Source: Nitrososphaeria archaeon (GTDB lineage: Archaea > Thermoproteota > Nitrososphaeria > Nitrososphaerales > Nitrosopumilaceae). From it: a DNA stretch of 32,977 bases. The notes under the pieces were generated by a model. That model searched no databases and was not told the origin of the DNA. It saw only the letters and a list, made by a program, of their open reading frames with translations. The DNA lies in contig RHCX01000009.1 of NCBI GenBank assembly GCA_010028495.1, positions 1 through 32,977 on the forward strand, written 5' to 3'. This document shows positions 17,931 through 27,339 of the stretch, one piece after another; position 1 is the stretch's first letter, and the number at the start of each line of letters is the position of its first letter. A program made the translations under genes and the position numbers.

Positions 17931-18131
17931 TTATGAAAGCTCGCTCTGCATTTTGGACACATATGCAAAAACCTCATCGATTAGATCCATTGACAGATCT
18001 TTTTTGAGCTCTTCTGGTGTGGCCTTGAGAACAAAGTCAATCATGGTATCTGGGCTTTTTGTATACACAGAATATACCGAAATTGCGTTTGATATCACAA
18101 TTAGGAGTTTTTCCCTGTTTGATAGTGCCAT
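17931..18131 (-). CDS. Small conserved-looking hypothetical protein
   Basis: 66 aa ORF between same-strand genes. Confidence 0.55.
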   Translation of the reverse strand: MALSNREKLLIVISNAISVYSVYTKSPDTMIDFVLKATPEELKKDLSMDLIDEVFAYVSKMQSELS

Positions 18132-18142
18132 GGTATGCTATA

Positions 18143-18973
18143 CTACATCTGGTAATTTCTAGTCTTTTTTCTGGACGAGAGAATTCTCTCTATGATTAGC
18201 CCGATTATTCCCACTGATAATGCAATTATGATTGGCAGTGCAAGATCATGCAGCGGGTCGCCAATTATTGGTGCATTTGAAGTCAGGTATGATGTGTGGT
18301 CTGCAGGAATCGATTCCGGACCCGGTGTAATTTGCTCGGTAGGATTTGGAGGTGGTACGTCAGCAGTTGGAGCGCTAGAATATGCCTGACTTGTCTCTGC
18401 CGTTTTAGACATTGCAGTATCAGCTGCAGGAGTTGATTTCATTGCCATTTGCGGTGCAAATTGGGATGGCTCTGGAGAATTTATCGAGTTGCCAGAGTTT
18501 GCACGTGCGTTTTCTATTGCAACTTGGTTGTTTTGCTGAATAAACTGGACAGAAAACAAAGCTGCTAATGATGCGGCACCGATTGACGCGAATCGGTAAA
18601 TTCGATTAAAAGAATTGAACAACGACTTTGACGTCTTTGCCTTTTCTGTCATGCCTGCTGGTAAAATCACTATGGCGAATTTATCTACAGTATAGTATTT
18701 CATGTCGTGCGATTTTGTGTTTTTTCCAGTCTGCGCTATTTTGACCACATTTGTTTCCTGCATTTTTTTCAAATGATACATTACTAGTGGTAAAGAAATC
18801 TCAGTTTTCTGAGAAATCTGGTTCGCGGTCATTTCCTCATTGAATAATAACTTCAAAATTGCTCTAGATGAATCAGAGCTGAGTAATTCCCCTACAGCTT
18901 TGATACGATCATCATCAGTTGATAATATCTCAATTTTGTCATTAATTCCCATCGGGTCTTCAGAATCGCCCAT
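18143..18973 (-). CDS. Membrane-anchored ArsR-like HTH protein
   Basis: N-terminal winged helix 'ELLSSDSSRAILKLLFNEEMTANQISQKTEISLPLVMYHLKKM'; two TM segments flank a Pro/Ser/Ala-rich loop. Confidence 0.82.
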   Translation of the reverse strand: MGDSEDPMGINDKIEILSTDDDRIKAVGELLSSDSSRAILKLLFNEEMTANQISQKTEISLPLVMYHLKKMQETNVVKIAQTGKNTKSHDMKYYTVDKFAIVILPAGMTEKAKTSKSLFNSFNRIYRFASIGAASLAALFSVQFIQQNNQVAIENARANSGNSINSPEPSQFAPQMAMKSTPAADTAMSKTAETSQAYSSAPTADVPPPNPTEQITPGPESIPADHTSYLTSNAPIIGDPLHDLALPIIIALSVGIIGLIIERILSSRKKTRNYQM

Positions 18974-19039
18974 GTTTCAATGTCGCTTGCTCAAATAGAT
19001 ATTAAAATTTTCGATTCAATTCTATTTTAATCAAAGGTA

Positions 19040-19057
19040 ATAAGCAAACCTGCTTAT
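19040..19057. promoter_or_regulatory. Perfect inverted repeat ATAAGCA-aacc-TGCTTAT at the SIMPL promoter
   Basis: 7-bp arms, overlaps the transcription start expected from the TATA-like TATTTTAA at 19023-19030. Confidence 0.65.
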
Positions 19058-19065
19058 GACATATC

Positions 19066-19842
19066 ATGAATAAAACAATAACAATCGCAGCCGCGATAGG
19101 AGTTGTTCTAGCATTAGGGTTCTCATTAGGAGCAATCCCAACAGGTCTTAATGCGCAAGCACAAACAGAGCCAACGCCGTTCCCATCCAGAGAAAAAACA
19201 ATCTCTTCGTCAGGACAGGCTACAAGCTTTGTGGAACCAGACAGACTCAACATCAACTTTGGAGTAGAGGTTCAAAAGCCGACTGCCAAAGAGGCACTGG
19301 ATGAAAACAGTGACAAGATGAACGAGGTAATTGACGCAATCAAATCAGCTGGAATAAACAGTGATGAAATCACAACATCCCAGTTCTCAATTTACCCAGT
19401 TTACGAGTCATACCAGGAAAAAGAAACCGGCATCTACAAGCAAAAGCTAACTGGATACAGCGTATCTAACATCATCCAGGTGAAAACACCAAAGATGGAT
19501 TTGGCATCAGAAATAATCGATGCAGCAGTAGGTGCAGGAGTAAACCGAGTAGACAATGTCTGGTTCTCACTCTCAGACAAGAAACAACAGCAAGTCAGCG
19601 ATGATTTGCTAGCAGAGGCAATCAAAAATGCCCAATCCAAGGCAGAAAAGGCACTTGTCCCGCTAAACTACAAGATAATCGGAGTCAAGTACGTCAGCCT
19701 TGATGGCGGATACTATCCCCCACCAATGCCATACTATGGAGCAATGGATGCTGGAGTAGCAAAATCTGCAACCCCGATATTTTCGTCTGATCAGCAGGTA
19801 TCTGCAAGTGCAACTGTTGTCTTCCTAATTGGAAGCAACTAA
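19066..19842 (+). CDS. SIMPL (DUF541) domain secreted protein
   Basis: 'ISSSGQATSFVEPDRLNINFGVEVQKPTAKEALDENSDKMNEVIDAIKSAGI' is SIMPL-type; signal peptide. Confidence 0.92.
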   Translation: MNKTITIAAAIGVVLALGFSLGAIPTGLNAQAQTEPTPFPSREKTISSSGQATSFVEPDRLNINFGVEVQKPTAKEALDENSDKMNEVIDAIKSAGINSDEITTSQFSIYPVYESYQEKETGIYKQKLTGYSVSNIIQVKTPKMDLASEIIDAAVGAGVNRVDNVWFSLSDKKQQQVSDDLLAEAIKNAQSKAEKALVPLNYKIIGVKYVSLDGGYYPPPMPYYGAMDAGVAKSATPIFSSDQQVSASATVVFLIGSN

Positions 19843-19851
19843 TTCTCTTTT

Positions 19852-20304
19852 TTATTGATTCAAAAAATCTTCGTACTGAACAAGTTCCTCTATAGCTGAA
19901 ATTTTGCCTCTAGTAATCTGCATCAACCGTTTTTTGTACGTCAAATCAATTCGAGTTCGTCGCTCTAACTGCTCAATTACTTTTCTTGCCAAATAATTCC
20001 CCTTTCTGTCCGAATCAAACAATAAAATCAAATTTTTATCAGATACTGAATCTACGAATTTTGTCATTCCTCTAAATCGATGAAATTCCAAGATTTGCTG
20101 GCTACATCCCAATGACTTGAGTGCCGCTGTGTCTCTTTTTCCCTCCACAATTACAACGCCAGAAGACACATTCAATGAGACGATGAAATCCCGAAGATCG
20201 GAAATCTCATCATATGAAATCTCCACGATTCCTGACATTACATCATAACTAATCTCGTATTGGAGTGAATAATCATGACAAAAAGATGGACAAATTATCA
20301 GCAC
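19852..20304 (-). CDS. Toprim-domain protein (true start may be internal, about 20235)
   Basis: 'GVVIVEGKRDTAALKSLG' and 'LILLFDSDRKGN' Toprim motifs. Confidence 0.82.
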   Translation of the reverse strand: MLIICPSFCHDYSLQYEISYDVMSGIVEISYDEISDLRDFIVSLNVSSGVVIVEGKRDTAALKSLGCSQQILEFHRFRGMTKFVDSVSDKNLILLFDSDRKGNYLARKVIEQLERRTRIDLTYKKRLMQITRGKISAIEELVQYEDFLNQ

Positions 20305-20367
20305 GTACGAACAAAATCTGGATCTTTTCTACGCAACCGTTTTAATAATTTCCGAGTATGATATTAC

Positions 20368-20445
20368 AAGAATCCCCAAAGGTGAATTACAAATTCACTG
20401 TGCCAGCCAAAGGATCTTGGGAGCGCTTTTGAGCTCTCGATTCTT
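20368..20445 (+). ncRNA. Candidate structured small RNA (unknown class)
   Basis: Perfect 7-bp closing stem AAGAATC/GATTCTT enclosing hairpins GTGAATT-ACA-AATTCAC, CCAA-AGGATC-TTGG and GAGC-GCTTTTGA-GCTC; TTTTAATAAT at 20340-20349 is about 25 nt upstream of the first stem base. Not verified by folding or conservation. Confidence 0.45.
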
Positions 20446-20448
20446 TGC

Positions 20449-20688
20449 TTATAAAATATCTCGTCTTGAAAATTCTTCCTGAGCGTTTTTGATTTTCTGA
20501 TCATATGCAATATCATACGTCATATCGACTAGCTCGGCCTTGCTGGAGACCGGTGTAATCTCATCGTCTTTTTCAATAGTGATTTCGTTTTGCAAGTCAT
20601 GCTGTAAATTCAGCAAAACATCAATACTGTCTGCCAGTACCATTCGGACTTCCTTGATATAGTCCACTATATCCTCGCTTGCGCTCAT
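20449..20688 (-). CDS. Small hypothetical protein
   Basis: 79 aa acidic helical ORF. Confidence 0.6.
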   Translation of the reverse strand: MSASEDIVDYIKEVRMVLADSIDVLLNLQHDLQNEITIEKDDEITPVSSKAELVDMTYDIAYDQKIKNAQEEFSRRDIL

Positions 20689-20800
20689 TATAGTACAGAT
20701 CTGGAATTGTCTAATTAATTTTTCAAGTGTTCAATATGAAAATCTAGGCTCAAAATACCTCGTTCATAAAAATAAATACAGACTGTAAGGCACAGTTACC

Positions 20801-22111
20801 ATGATAGGCACAGACCTAGAAAAATGGCGTAGAACTCATTATTCTAGTGATTTATCGATAAAAGCAGCAGACTCGGAAGTAACTGTGATGGGCTGGGTTT
20901 TATCAGTGCGAGGCCACGGCAACATTTCATTTATGATGTTAAAGGACAAAGATGGTGAAGTCCAAATTGTAGCAAAAACTGGAAGCTGTCCTGATGATAT
21001 ACGAGAAAAGATTTCACACCTAAAGGCTCATTCCTCGGTTGGGATAATTGGCACTGTCAAACCGTCAGAGAAAGCGCCAAACGGAGTCGAAATCATACCA
21101 AAAGAGCTGAAAGTATTCTCCGAAGTGGAAAAAATTCCTCCATTTGAGCCATATGCAAAGACAATCAAAAACATCGACACCAGACTAGAGATAAGACCGC
21201 TAGATCTAAAAAGAAAACCACTGCAACATGTATTCCGAGTTAGAAGTTTGGTGCTAAAAGCAATTCGAGATTATTTCTATGAGAAAGAATTTTTAGAAAT
21301 CAACACGCCAAAGATGATTGCAACTGCTACTGAAGGAGGGGCTGCACTATTTCCAATATTTTACTACAACAAGGAAGCATTTTTGGCACAATCTCCACAG
21401 TTGTACAAAGAACAGCTGACAATGAGCTTTGAGAAAGTATTCGAGATTGCGCCAATTTTCAGAGCGGAGCCATCAAGAACAAACAGGCACCTCTCAGAGG
21501 CAATCTCAATAGACATGGAAGAGGCATATGTTGACTATAACGACATAATGCAAAGAATTGAAGATTTGATAAAAATCACCATACAAACTGTGTCAGAGTA
21601 CGCCAAAGCAAACCCAGAATCTGAATTTGTAGTGCCTGAACTACCTGACAAGATAGATAGATATTCCTACACCGAACTGGTTGAAAAAATGCAAAATGCA
21701 GGTGCAAAAACCGAATGGGGGGATGACTTGTACCCATCTAATCTCAAAAAAATAGGCCTAAACGGATTTTATTTCATAAAGGACTGGCCTACTGGACCAA
21801 AACCATTCTATGTAAAAATAAACAAATCCGATCCTAAGATATCCGAATCGTTTGATTTAATGTTTGGAGATCTGGAATTGTCTTCTGGTAGTACCAGAGT
21901 CGAAAAAAAGGCCGAACTAGAAGAGAGAATGAAGAACAAAGGTCTCAAAGTAGATGCGTTTGAGTATCATTTGCGAGCTTTTGACTATGGTATTCCTCCA
22001 CACGCAGGATGCGGGATAGGCCTTGAGAGACTAATCATGGCGCTAACGGGAACTGAAAACATAAGAGACACCACATTATATCCAAGAGACGTAGACAGGC
22101 TAACGCCTTAG
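20801..22111 (+). CDS. aspS: Aspartyl-tRNA synthetase, archaeal type (probably Asp/Asn non-discriminating)
   Basis: 'VTVMGWVLSVRGHGNISFMMLKDKDGEVQIV', 'FRAEPSRTNRHLSEAISIDMEEAYVD', 'GCGIGLERLIMALTG'; followed by gatCAB. Confidence 0.95.
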   Translation: MIGTDLEKWRRTHYSSDLSIKAADSEVTVMGWVLSVRGHGNISFMMLKDKDGEVQIVAKTGSCPDDIREKISHLKAHSSVGIIGTVKPSEKAPNGVEIIPKELKVFSEVEKIPPFEPYAKTIKNIDTRLEIRPLDLKRKPLQHVFRVRSLVLKAIRDYFYEKEFLEINTPKMIATATEGGAALFPIFYYNKEAFLAQSPQLYKEQLTMSFEKVFEIAPIFRAEPSRTNRHLSEAISIDMEEAYVDYNDIMQRIEDLIKITIQTVSEYAKANPESEFVVPELPDKIDRYSYTELVEKMQNAGAKTEWGDDLYPSNLKKIGLNGFYFIKDWPTGPKPFYVKINKSDPKISESFDLMFGDLELSSGSTRVEKKAELEERMKNKGLKVDAFEYHLRAFDYGIPPHAGCGIGLERLIMALTGTENIRDTTLYPRDVDRLTP

Positions 22112-22119
22112 GTGATTAC

Positions 22120-22386
22120 TTGGTATCAAAAGAAGACATTGAACATGTAGCAAAACTAATGAGAATTGACATTGATGATTCCAATGAATATTTTGAGCGA
22201 GTACAAAAGGTGCTCAGTTATTTCGATATTTTAGACAAGGCAAACATCGAAGGCGAAGACATTCCGGTACAACAAGTTATGATTGATGATCTCAGGGAAG
22301 ACAAGTATGAAAAATTCAATGATTCCCTAATACAGCAACTCAAGAACTATCGCGGAAGCTACGTCAAGGCTCCAAAGATGAATTAG
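22120..22386 (+). CDS. gatC: Asp/Glu-tRNA amidotransferase subunit C
   Basis: 'EDIEHVAKLMRIDIDDSNEYFERVQKVLSYFDILDKANIE'. Confidence 0.92.
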   Translation: MVSKEDIEHVAKLMRIDIDDSNEYFERVQKVLSYFDILDKANIEGEDIPVQQVMIDDLREDKYEKFNDSLIQQLKNYRGSYVKAPKMN

Positions 22387-23835
22387 ATGAACCTTGGAAT
22401 CTCTGCCATTGAATACATTCATGGCATCAAAAATGGCACAATAACTGCTGAAGAGTTTGTAGCAAAAACCATAGAACATATCAAAAAAGTAGAGCCAAAA
22501 TTGCATGCATTCCTGTCTTTGAACGATAATGCCATACAAGACGCACGAAATATTGACAAGAAAATCAAATCTGGACAGAAAATTGGCGCGCTATATGGAA
22601 TGCCAGTATCAATCAAGGACAATATTTGCATCAAAGGAGGAAAAACTACATGCGCATCAAAGATGCTGGAAAATTACACTGCACCATACACTGCAACAGT
22701 AGTGTCAAAGTTACAAGAACAAGATGCGACAATAATTGGAAAAACAAATTTGGACGAATTTGCAATGGGTGTTGCAACGGAATTTTCTGCGTTTGGCCCA
22801 AGCAAAAACCCGTGGAATACAGATTATGTTCCTGGAGGATCGTCCGGGGGTAGTGCAGTTTCAGTAGCTGGTCTTGAATCCATACTGTCATTGGGTTCTG
22901 ATACGGGAGGTTCTGTTAGAAATCCCGCTAGTTTTTGCAGTATTGTTGGGTTAAAGCCAACATATGGTTTGGTATCTCGATACGGCTTGGTATCATATGC
23001 AAATAGCATAGAGCAGATTGGTCCAATGGGAAGACGAGTAGAAGATGTTGCATTATTACTCAATTGCATTGCAGGAAAAGACATACACGATCCTACAACA
23101 ATAGACAACAAAAGCCAAGATTATCTGTCAGGAATTGATGCCGGAATTTCTGGCAAAAAAATCGGAATAATAAAAGAGATGAGCTCTGGTGCAGGCCTCG
23201 ACAAGACAGTAGAATCTGTTTTTAGGAATTCAGTGTCCTCATTTGAAAAACTAGGAGCAAAAATAGATGAAGTATCACTAGACATGGTAGAATACACTGT
23301 TGCTACATACTATGTGCTGACAACAGCAGAGGCAGGAAGTAACTTATCCAGATACGATAACTTGCGATACGGATATGATTTGGATGCAGAAGGATACGAG
23401 TACAAGTCGTATATTTCCAAAGCACGAAGAAACTTTGGCCCAGAGGTGACCAGACGCATGATTTTGGGAGGATTTGTACCGTCTGCAGGATTTGCAGGAA
23501 GATATCTACTCAAGGCACTTAAGGTAAAATCCAAGCTCAAAAAACAAATCCAGGAAGCTTTTTCAAAATTCGATTACATCATATCGCCTACAGTACCAGT
23601 ACTGCCGTTCAAATTTGGAGAAAAAATCGATGACCCATTAGCAATGTATCTTGCAGATATCAATACGGTAACTGCAAATCTGACAGGAATTCCAGCAATT
23701 TCAATACCGTATGAAATTAGAAATGGACTTCCTGTTGGAATACAAATCCATGCTAATTCACTACAAGAAAAATCATTATTGCAGGCAGCATATGCTTTAC
23801 AGAGCACAACCAAACTACCGGAGGTTCCGCTATGA
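22387..23835 (+). CDS. gatA: Asp/Glu-tRNA amidotransferase subunit A
   Basis: Amidase signature 'VPGGSSGGSAVSVAGLESILSLGSDTGGSVRNPASFC'. Confidence 0.97.
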   Translation: MNLGISAIEYIHGIKNGTITAEEFVAKTIEHIKKVEPKLHAFLSLNDNAIQDARNIDKKIKSGQKIGALYGMPVSIKDNICIKGGKTTCASKMLENYTAPYTATVVSKLQEQDATIIGKTNLDEFAMGVATEFSAFGPSKNPWNTDYVPGGSSGGSAVSVAGLESILSLGSDTGGSVRNPASFCSIVGLKPTYGLVSRYGLVSYANSIEQIGPMGRRVEDVALLLNCIAGKDIHDPTTIDNKSQDYLSGIDAGISGKKIGIIKEMSSGAGLDKTVESVFRNSVSSFEKLGAKIDEVSLDMVEYTVATYYVLTTAEAGSNLSRYDNLRYGYDLDAEGYEYKSYISKARRNFGPEVTRRMILGGFVPSAGFAGRYLLKALKVKSKLKKQIQEAFSKFDYIISPTVPVLPFKFGEKIDDPLAMYLADINTVTANLTGIPAISIPYEIRNGLPVGIQIHANSLQEKSLLQAAYALQSTTKLPEVPL

Positions 23836-25232
23836 TTGGCCTAGAAATCCACTGTCAGCTGACAAAACTGGAAAGCAAGCTGTTCTGTACATGTAAGGCA
23901 AATTACAGAGAGTTTGAGCCAAACACAAACATCTGCCCAGTATGCATGGGAATGCCAGGGACTCTACCCAGATTGAACAAAAAGGCGGTAGAAAAAGCAA
24001 CAATGATTGCAATGGCTTTGAATTGTAAGACTCCGCACAACTTGGGATTTTTCAGAAAAAATTACTTTTATCCTGATTTACCAAAAAGTTTCCAAATCAC
24101 ACAGTTGAATTTGTATGGACCAACAAGCATTGGAGAGCAAGGCAAAGTATCAGTAGAAGGAAAGGACATTCGAATCAGAAGAATTCAGATTGAGGAGGAT
24201 CCTGGCAGATTGATCTACGAAGGATCTTCAGAAAAAACCGCAATAACACTAGTTGATTACAACAGAGCAGGTACACCACTAGTAGAAATAGTGACTGAGC
24301 CAGACTTTGATAATCCAAGACAGGTCAGAATCTTCCTAAACGTACTATCAGATTTGCTTGAAAATCTGGGGGTTTCTGACCCTACCTTAGAAGGTGCCAT
24401 GCGTGCAGACGCAAACGTATCCATTGAGGGCGGAAATCGGGTAGAAGTGAAAAACATCGGATCTTTCCATGATTTAGAAAAGGCGATTCACTTTGAGCTG
24501 ACTCGCCAGACAAGTCTGAAAGAGCGAGGTATTGAGATATCTCAAGAGACACGTCATTGGGACGATAAAAGAAAGATAACAATATCCTCCAGATCAAAAG
24601 AAGAAGACCAGGATTATCGGTATATTCTGGAAGGTGACATTCCTTGGGTGATAATGGATGAAAAATCATTAAATGCATGGAAGAAAAACATGCCAGAAAG
24701 CATTAGCTCCAAAAAAGAAAGATATGTTGCCAAATATGGCATACCTGGACAAGTAGCAGATGTACTATCAACTGACAAGTATTATTCTGATTTATTCGAG
24801 CAGGCCCATGACGACTCTAATGCCAAAGAGATTGCAAACATCATCACCACTGATCTGATGGGCCTAGTCGATACTAGAGAAAAAAGAGAACAATCGAAAT
24901 TATTGCCAAAACATCTGTCTGATTTGGTTTCTATGATCAATACAGGTAAAATTACAAAAAGCTCGGCAAAAAGCGCATTGCAGGAAATTATCAAGACTGG
25001 AAAATCCGTCTCCGATATTGTATCAAGTACTGGATTATCGAAGATATCTGATGAAGGAGATCTTGGCAAAATCATTGATGAGATAATATTGCAAGAATCC
25101 ACTGCAGTAGAACAGGCAAAGCAAAATTCTCAGACAATCAATTATCTGGTAGGCAAAGTAATGCAAAAGACAAAAGGGAAGGCTGACCCTAGTATAACAC
25201 TGAATTTGTTCAAGAAAAAAATTGGAATTTGA
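23832..25232 (+). CDS. gatB: Asp/Glu-tRNA amidotransferase subunit B
   Basis: 'MIGLEIHCQLTKLESKLFCTCKANY', 'NTNICPVCMGMPGTLPRLN', C-terminal YqeY-like region. Confidence 0.97.
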   Translation: MIGLEIHCQLTKLESKLFCTCKANYREFEPNTNICPVCMGMPGTLPRLNKKAVEKATMIAMALNCKTPHNLGFFRKNYFYPDLPKSFQITQLNLYGPTSIGEQGKVSVEGKDIRIRRIQIEEDPGRLIYEGSSEKTAITLVDYNRAGTPLVEIVTEPDFDNPRQVRIFLNVLSDLLENLGVSDPTLEGAMRADANVSIEGGNRVEVKNIGSFHDLEKAIHFELTRQTSLKERGIEISQETRHWDDKRKITISSRSKEEDQDYRYILEGDIPWVIMDEKSLNAWKKNMPESISSKKERYVAKYGIPGQVADVLSTDKYYSDLFEQAHDDSNAKEIANIITTDLMGLVDTREKREQSKLLPKHLSDLVSMINTGKITKSSAKSALQEIIKTGKSVSDIVSSTGLSKISDEGDLGKIIDEIILQESTAVEQAKQNSQTINYLVGKVMQKTKGKADPSITLNLFKKKIGI

Positions 25233-25491
25233 AATTGATGCCGATGAGGCAGAAATAATACGCATAATATCGAATCTGCCGGAATTTTCGTGGCTATCTA
25301 CTGCCGATCTGGGTAAAATTAGGAGGGAAATCAAGGGCACAGTATCTAGGATTTTGAGAGAGTATTATCTGGAAAACACATGCAACATTGAGGGAAACTG
25401 GACTGAGAAATTTGCAGAATTTGGAATCACAGAACACGACGGCAAAACAATGATTGCATGCGCAAGAAGACTTGGGATAGAAATATCATGA
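25222..25491 (+). CDS. Small hypothetical protein overlapping the gatB end
   Basis: 89 aa ORF, 11-nt overlap with gatB, last gene before the T-rich tract at 25496-25507. Confidence 0.6.
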   Translation: MEFEIDADEAEIIRIISNLPEFSWLSTADLGKIRREIKGTVSRILREYYLENTCNIEGNWTEKFAEFGITEHDGKTMIACARRLGIEIS

Positions 25492-25495
25492 TGGT

Positions 25496-25507
25496 TTTTT
25501 TCGTTTT
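25496..25507 (+). terminator. Probable T-tract terminator of the aspS-gatCAB operon
   Basis: TTTTTTTCGTTTT directly after the stop at 25491. Confidence 0.5.
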
Positions 25508-25652
25508 ATGTTATAGACTAGAATGATTTCTACGTTCGTCTTTTATATCAAAATACATCAAGGTACGTAGCCATACCCAATAGATAGGAATTGGATTTCC
25601 GTTTTGGTGTCCAAGTGACCTATCAAAAAATTTTAAACTAACAAAGACGAAA

Positions 25653-26879
25653 TTATTTTTTAATTTTTCTTATCTCTTGTGATACTAGCGGTAAAAACGC
25701 ACCGACATCGGTAACTATGCCCAAAGCTTGCCATGTACCCCTGTCCATCAGTTTTGTTACAGTCGGTTGACTGATGTCTACAACTATTACCTTGACGTGA
25801 GCTGGTAGCATATTTCCAGTTGCAATGGAGTGTAACATTGTAGATACCATGATCACCATTTTTGCATCCTTGAGGATTTTTTTGTATTCTTTTTGGGCTA
25901 TTGCAGTATCAGTAATGACATCTGGTAACGGGCCATCATCTCGAATAGAGCCTGCAAGAATAAACGGTACTTTTTTCTTGACACATTCGTACAGTATGCC
26001 GCGTTTTAATTCTCCTTTTTTGACCATTTCTGAAACAGAGCCTGCCCTGAACACTGCGTTTATGGTATCCATGTGATTTCTATGCCCCTTTACAGCCAAA
26101 GAGCCATCATGCACGTTCATTCCAAGTGATGTTCCTAGTGTGGCATATTCAATATCATGAACTGCCAAGGCATTTCCAGCAAGGATTCCATCAAGATATC
26201 CTAATCTGACTAGTTCTGCAACCGAATCAGCTGCGCCAGTGTGTACAATAGCTGGTCCACCAACTAGAATAATTTTGCCGCCTGATTTTTTTGTTTTATA
26301 GATGTCTTCGGCTACCTTTTTTGCAATATGTTGAGTTGGTCTTTCTGATGAGCTGCTGCTTCCCATAAAAGTAAATACGTCAGAGCCCTCACGAGGTCTT
26401 TCTGGTGGTGTAATCTTGACTCCTGTCTCTCCAACTACAATCATGTCCCCTTTTTTGATATCTCGAATCGGCGTACAGCTCGCTCTATTTCCTTTTACCA
26501 CAATGCACTTGTCCATCATCATATTATCTACGAGAATCCATTTTCCTCCAAGCATGATCTCAGTGGTATTATTGGTAGTTGAATAGAAATCAATAGGCAT
26601 CACCATATCTTTTGGTGCTGCCTTTAGTGAAGCATTTTTTCCTAGTGTAGCTGTTGCGCCAGCTCGATATACCTGTTCTAGAATTTTATCCAGATGATCT
26701 TGGCTTTTGCCCTGAATTTGCAGTTTGGCATAGCTTGGCTCTTTTTTCTTTTTCCCTACAGTCATTTGTAAAACCTCGAATTCACCTCCAAGGTCCATTA
26801 TAACATCAAAAATCTTGGTCAGTATCATGGAGTCGATTAAGTGACCTTTGACTTCTACTTCTGATGAGAATTTCGCCAT
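25653..26879 (-). CDS. TIGR00300/LOR-SDH family protein (archaeal ornithine cyclodeaminase-like)
   Basis: N-terminal 'VEVKGHLIDSMILTKIFDVIMDLGGEFEVL' and Rossmann-like 'GKIILVGGPAIVHTGAADSVAELVRLGYLDGILAGNALAVHDIE'. Confidence 0.85.
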   Translation of the reverse strand: MAKFSSEVEVKGHLIDSMILTKIFDVIMDLGGEFEVLQMTVGKKKKEPSYAKLQIQGKSQDHLDKILEQVYRAGATATLGKNASLKAAPKDMVMPIDFYSTTNNTTEIMLGGKWILVDNMMMDKCIVVKGNRASCTPIRDIKKGDMIVVGETGVKITPPERPREGSDVFTFMGSSSSSERPTQHIAKKVAEDIYKTKKSGGKIILVGGPAIVHTGAADSVAELVRLGYLDGILAGNALAVHDIEYATLGTSLGMNVHDGSLAVKGHRNHMDTINAVFRAGSVSEMVKKGELKRGILYECVKKKVPFILAGSIRDDGPLPDVITDTAIAQKEYKKILKDAKMVIMVSTMLHSIATGNMLPAHVKVIVVDISQPTVTKLMDRGTWQALGIVTDVGAFLPLVSQEIRKIKK

Positions 26880-26940
26880 TGTCAGATCTGAGTCCCAATT
26901 GTCAATTTAAAATATATCTCATGCACAAAAATTGACCACA

Positions 26941-27288
26941 CTACACAGGCAGAATTACTTTGCCCACGAATTTTGGCATGTTATCCTTTTCGAACTGCTG
27001 TACCAACTGTTCGCATTGTTCTTTTTGCACGCCTTGGATTATTGATTTTGAATAGCCATCCTTATCACATAATGCCACAATATACCCCGAGGTATCAGTT
27101 AACACAAAACCGCTGGATTCATCCACTATGGCATAGAGGTTTTCCTCACCGACTGGTTCCCAGACGTTACTAGTTGAGCTTTTCAGAGCCAATGCAGGCA
27201 TTGCACGATTGTTTGCCAGATTGTTCAAGTATTCTCTAGCAGATGCCACCCGTTTTTGTCCCAGCTTTAACGCAACAAAATACTGCAT
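26941..27288 (-). CDS. Hypothetical protein
   Basis: 115 aa ORF with its own intergenic promoter region. Confidence 0.65.
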   Translation of the reverse strand: MQYFVALKLGQKRVASAREYLNNLANNRAMPALALKSSTSNVWEPVGEENLYAIVDESSGFVLTDTSGYIVALCDKDGYSKSIIQGVQKEQCEQLVQQFEKDNMPKFVGKVILPV

Positions 27289-27339
27289 TGTGTTATACTA
27301 TTAGAATAATTATTAAAACGTACAGCGTTTGATACTGTA

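Noticed and set aside
20368-20445. Possible tRNA or tRNA pseudogene (7-bp closing stem, cloverleaf look)
   Set aside because: Arm order and spacing do not fit D/anticodon/T arms; no TTCRA-type T-loop on either strand. Kept only as unknown structured RNA.
20782-20796. ACTGT-aaggc-ACAGT inverted repeat before aspS
   Set aside because: Only 5-bp arms; too weak alone, though it lies near the transcription start.
27315-27330. AAACG-tacag-CGTTT inverted repeat before the 98 aa ORF
   Set aside because: Short arms; plausible but not distinguishable from chance without comparison.
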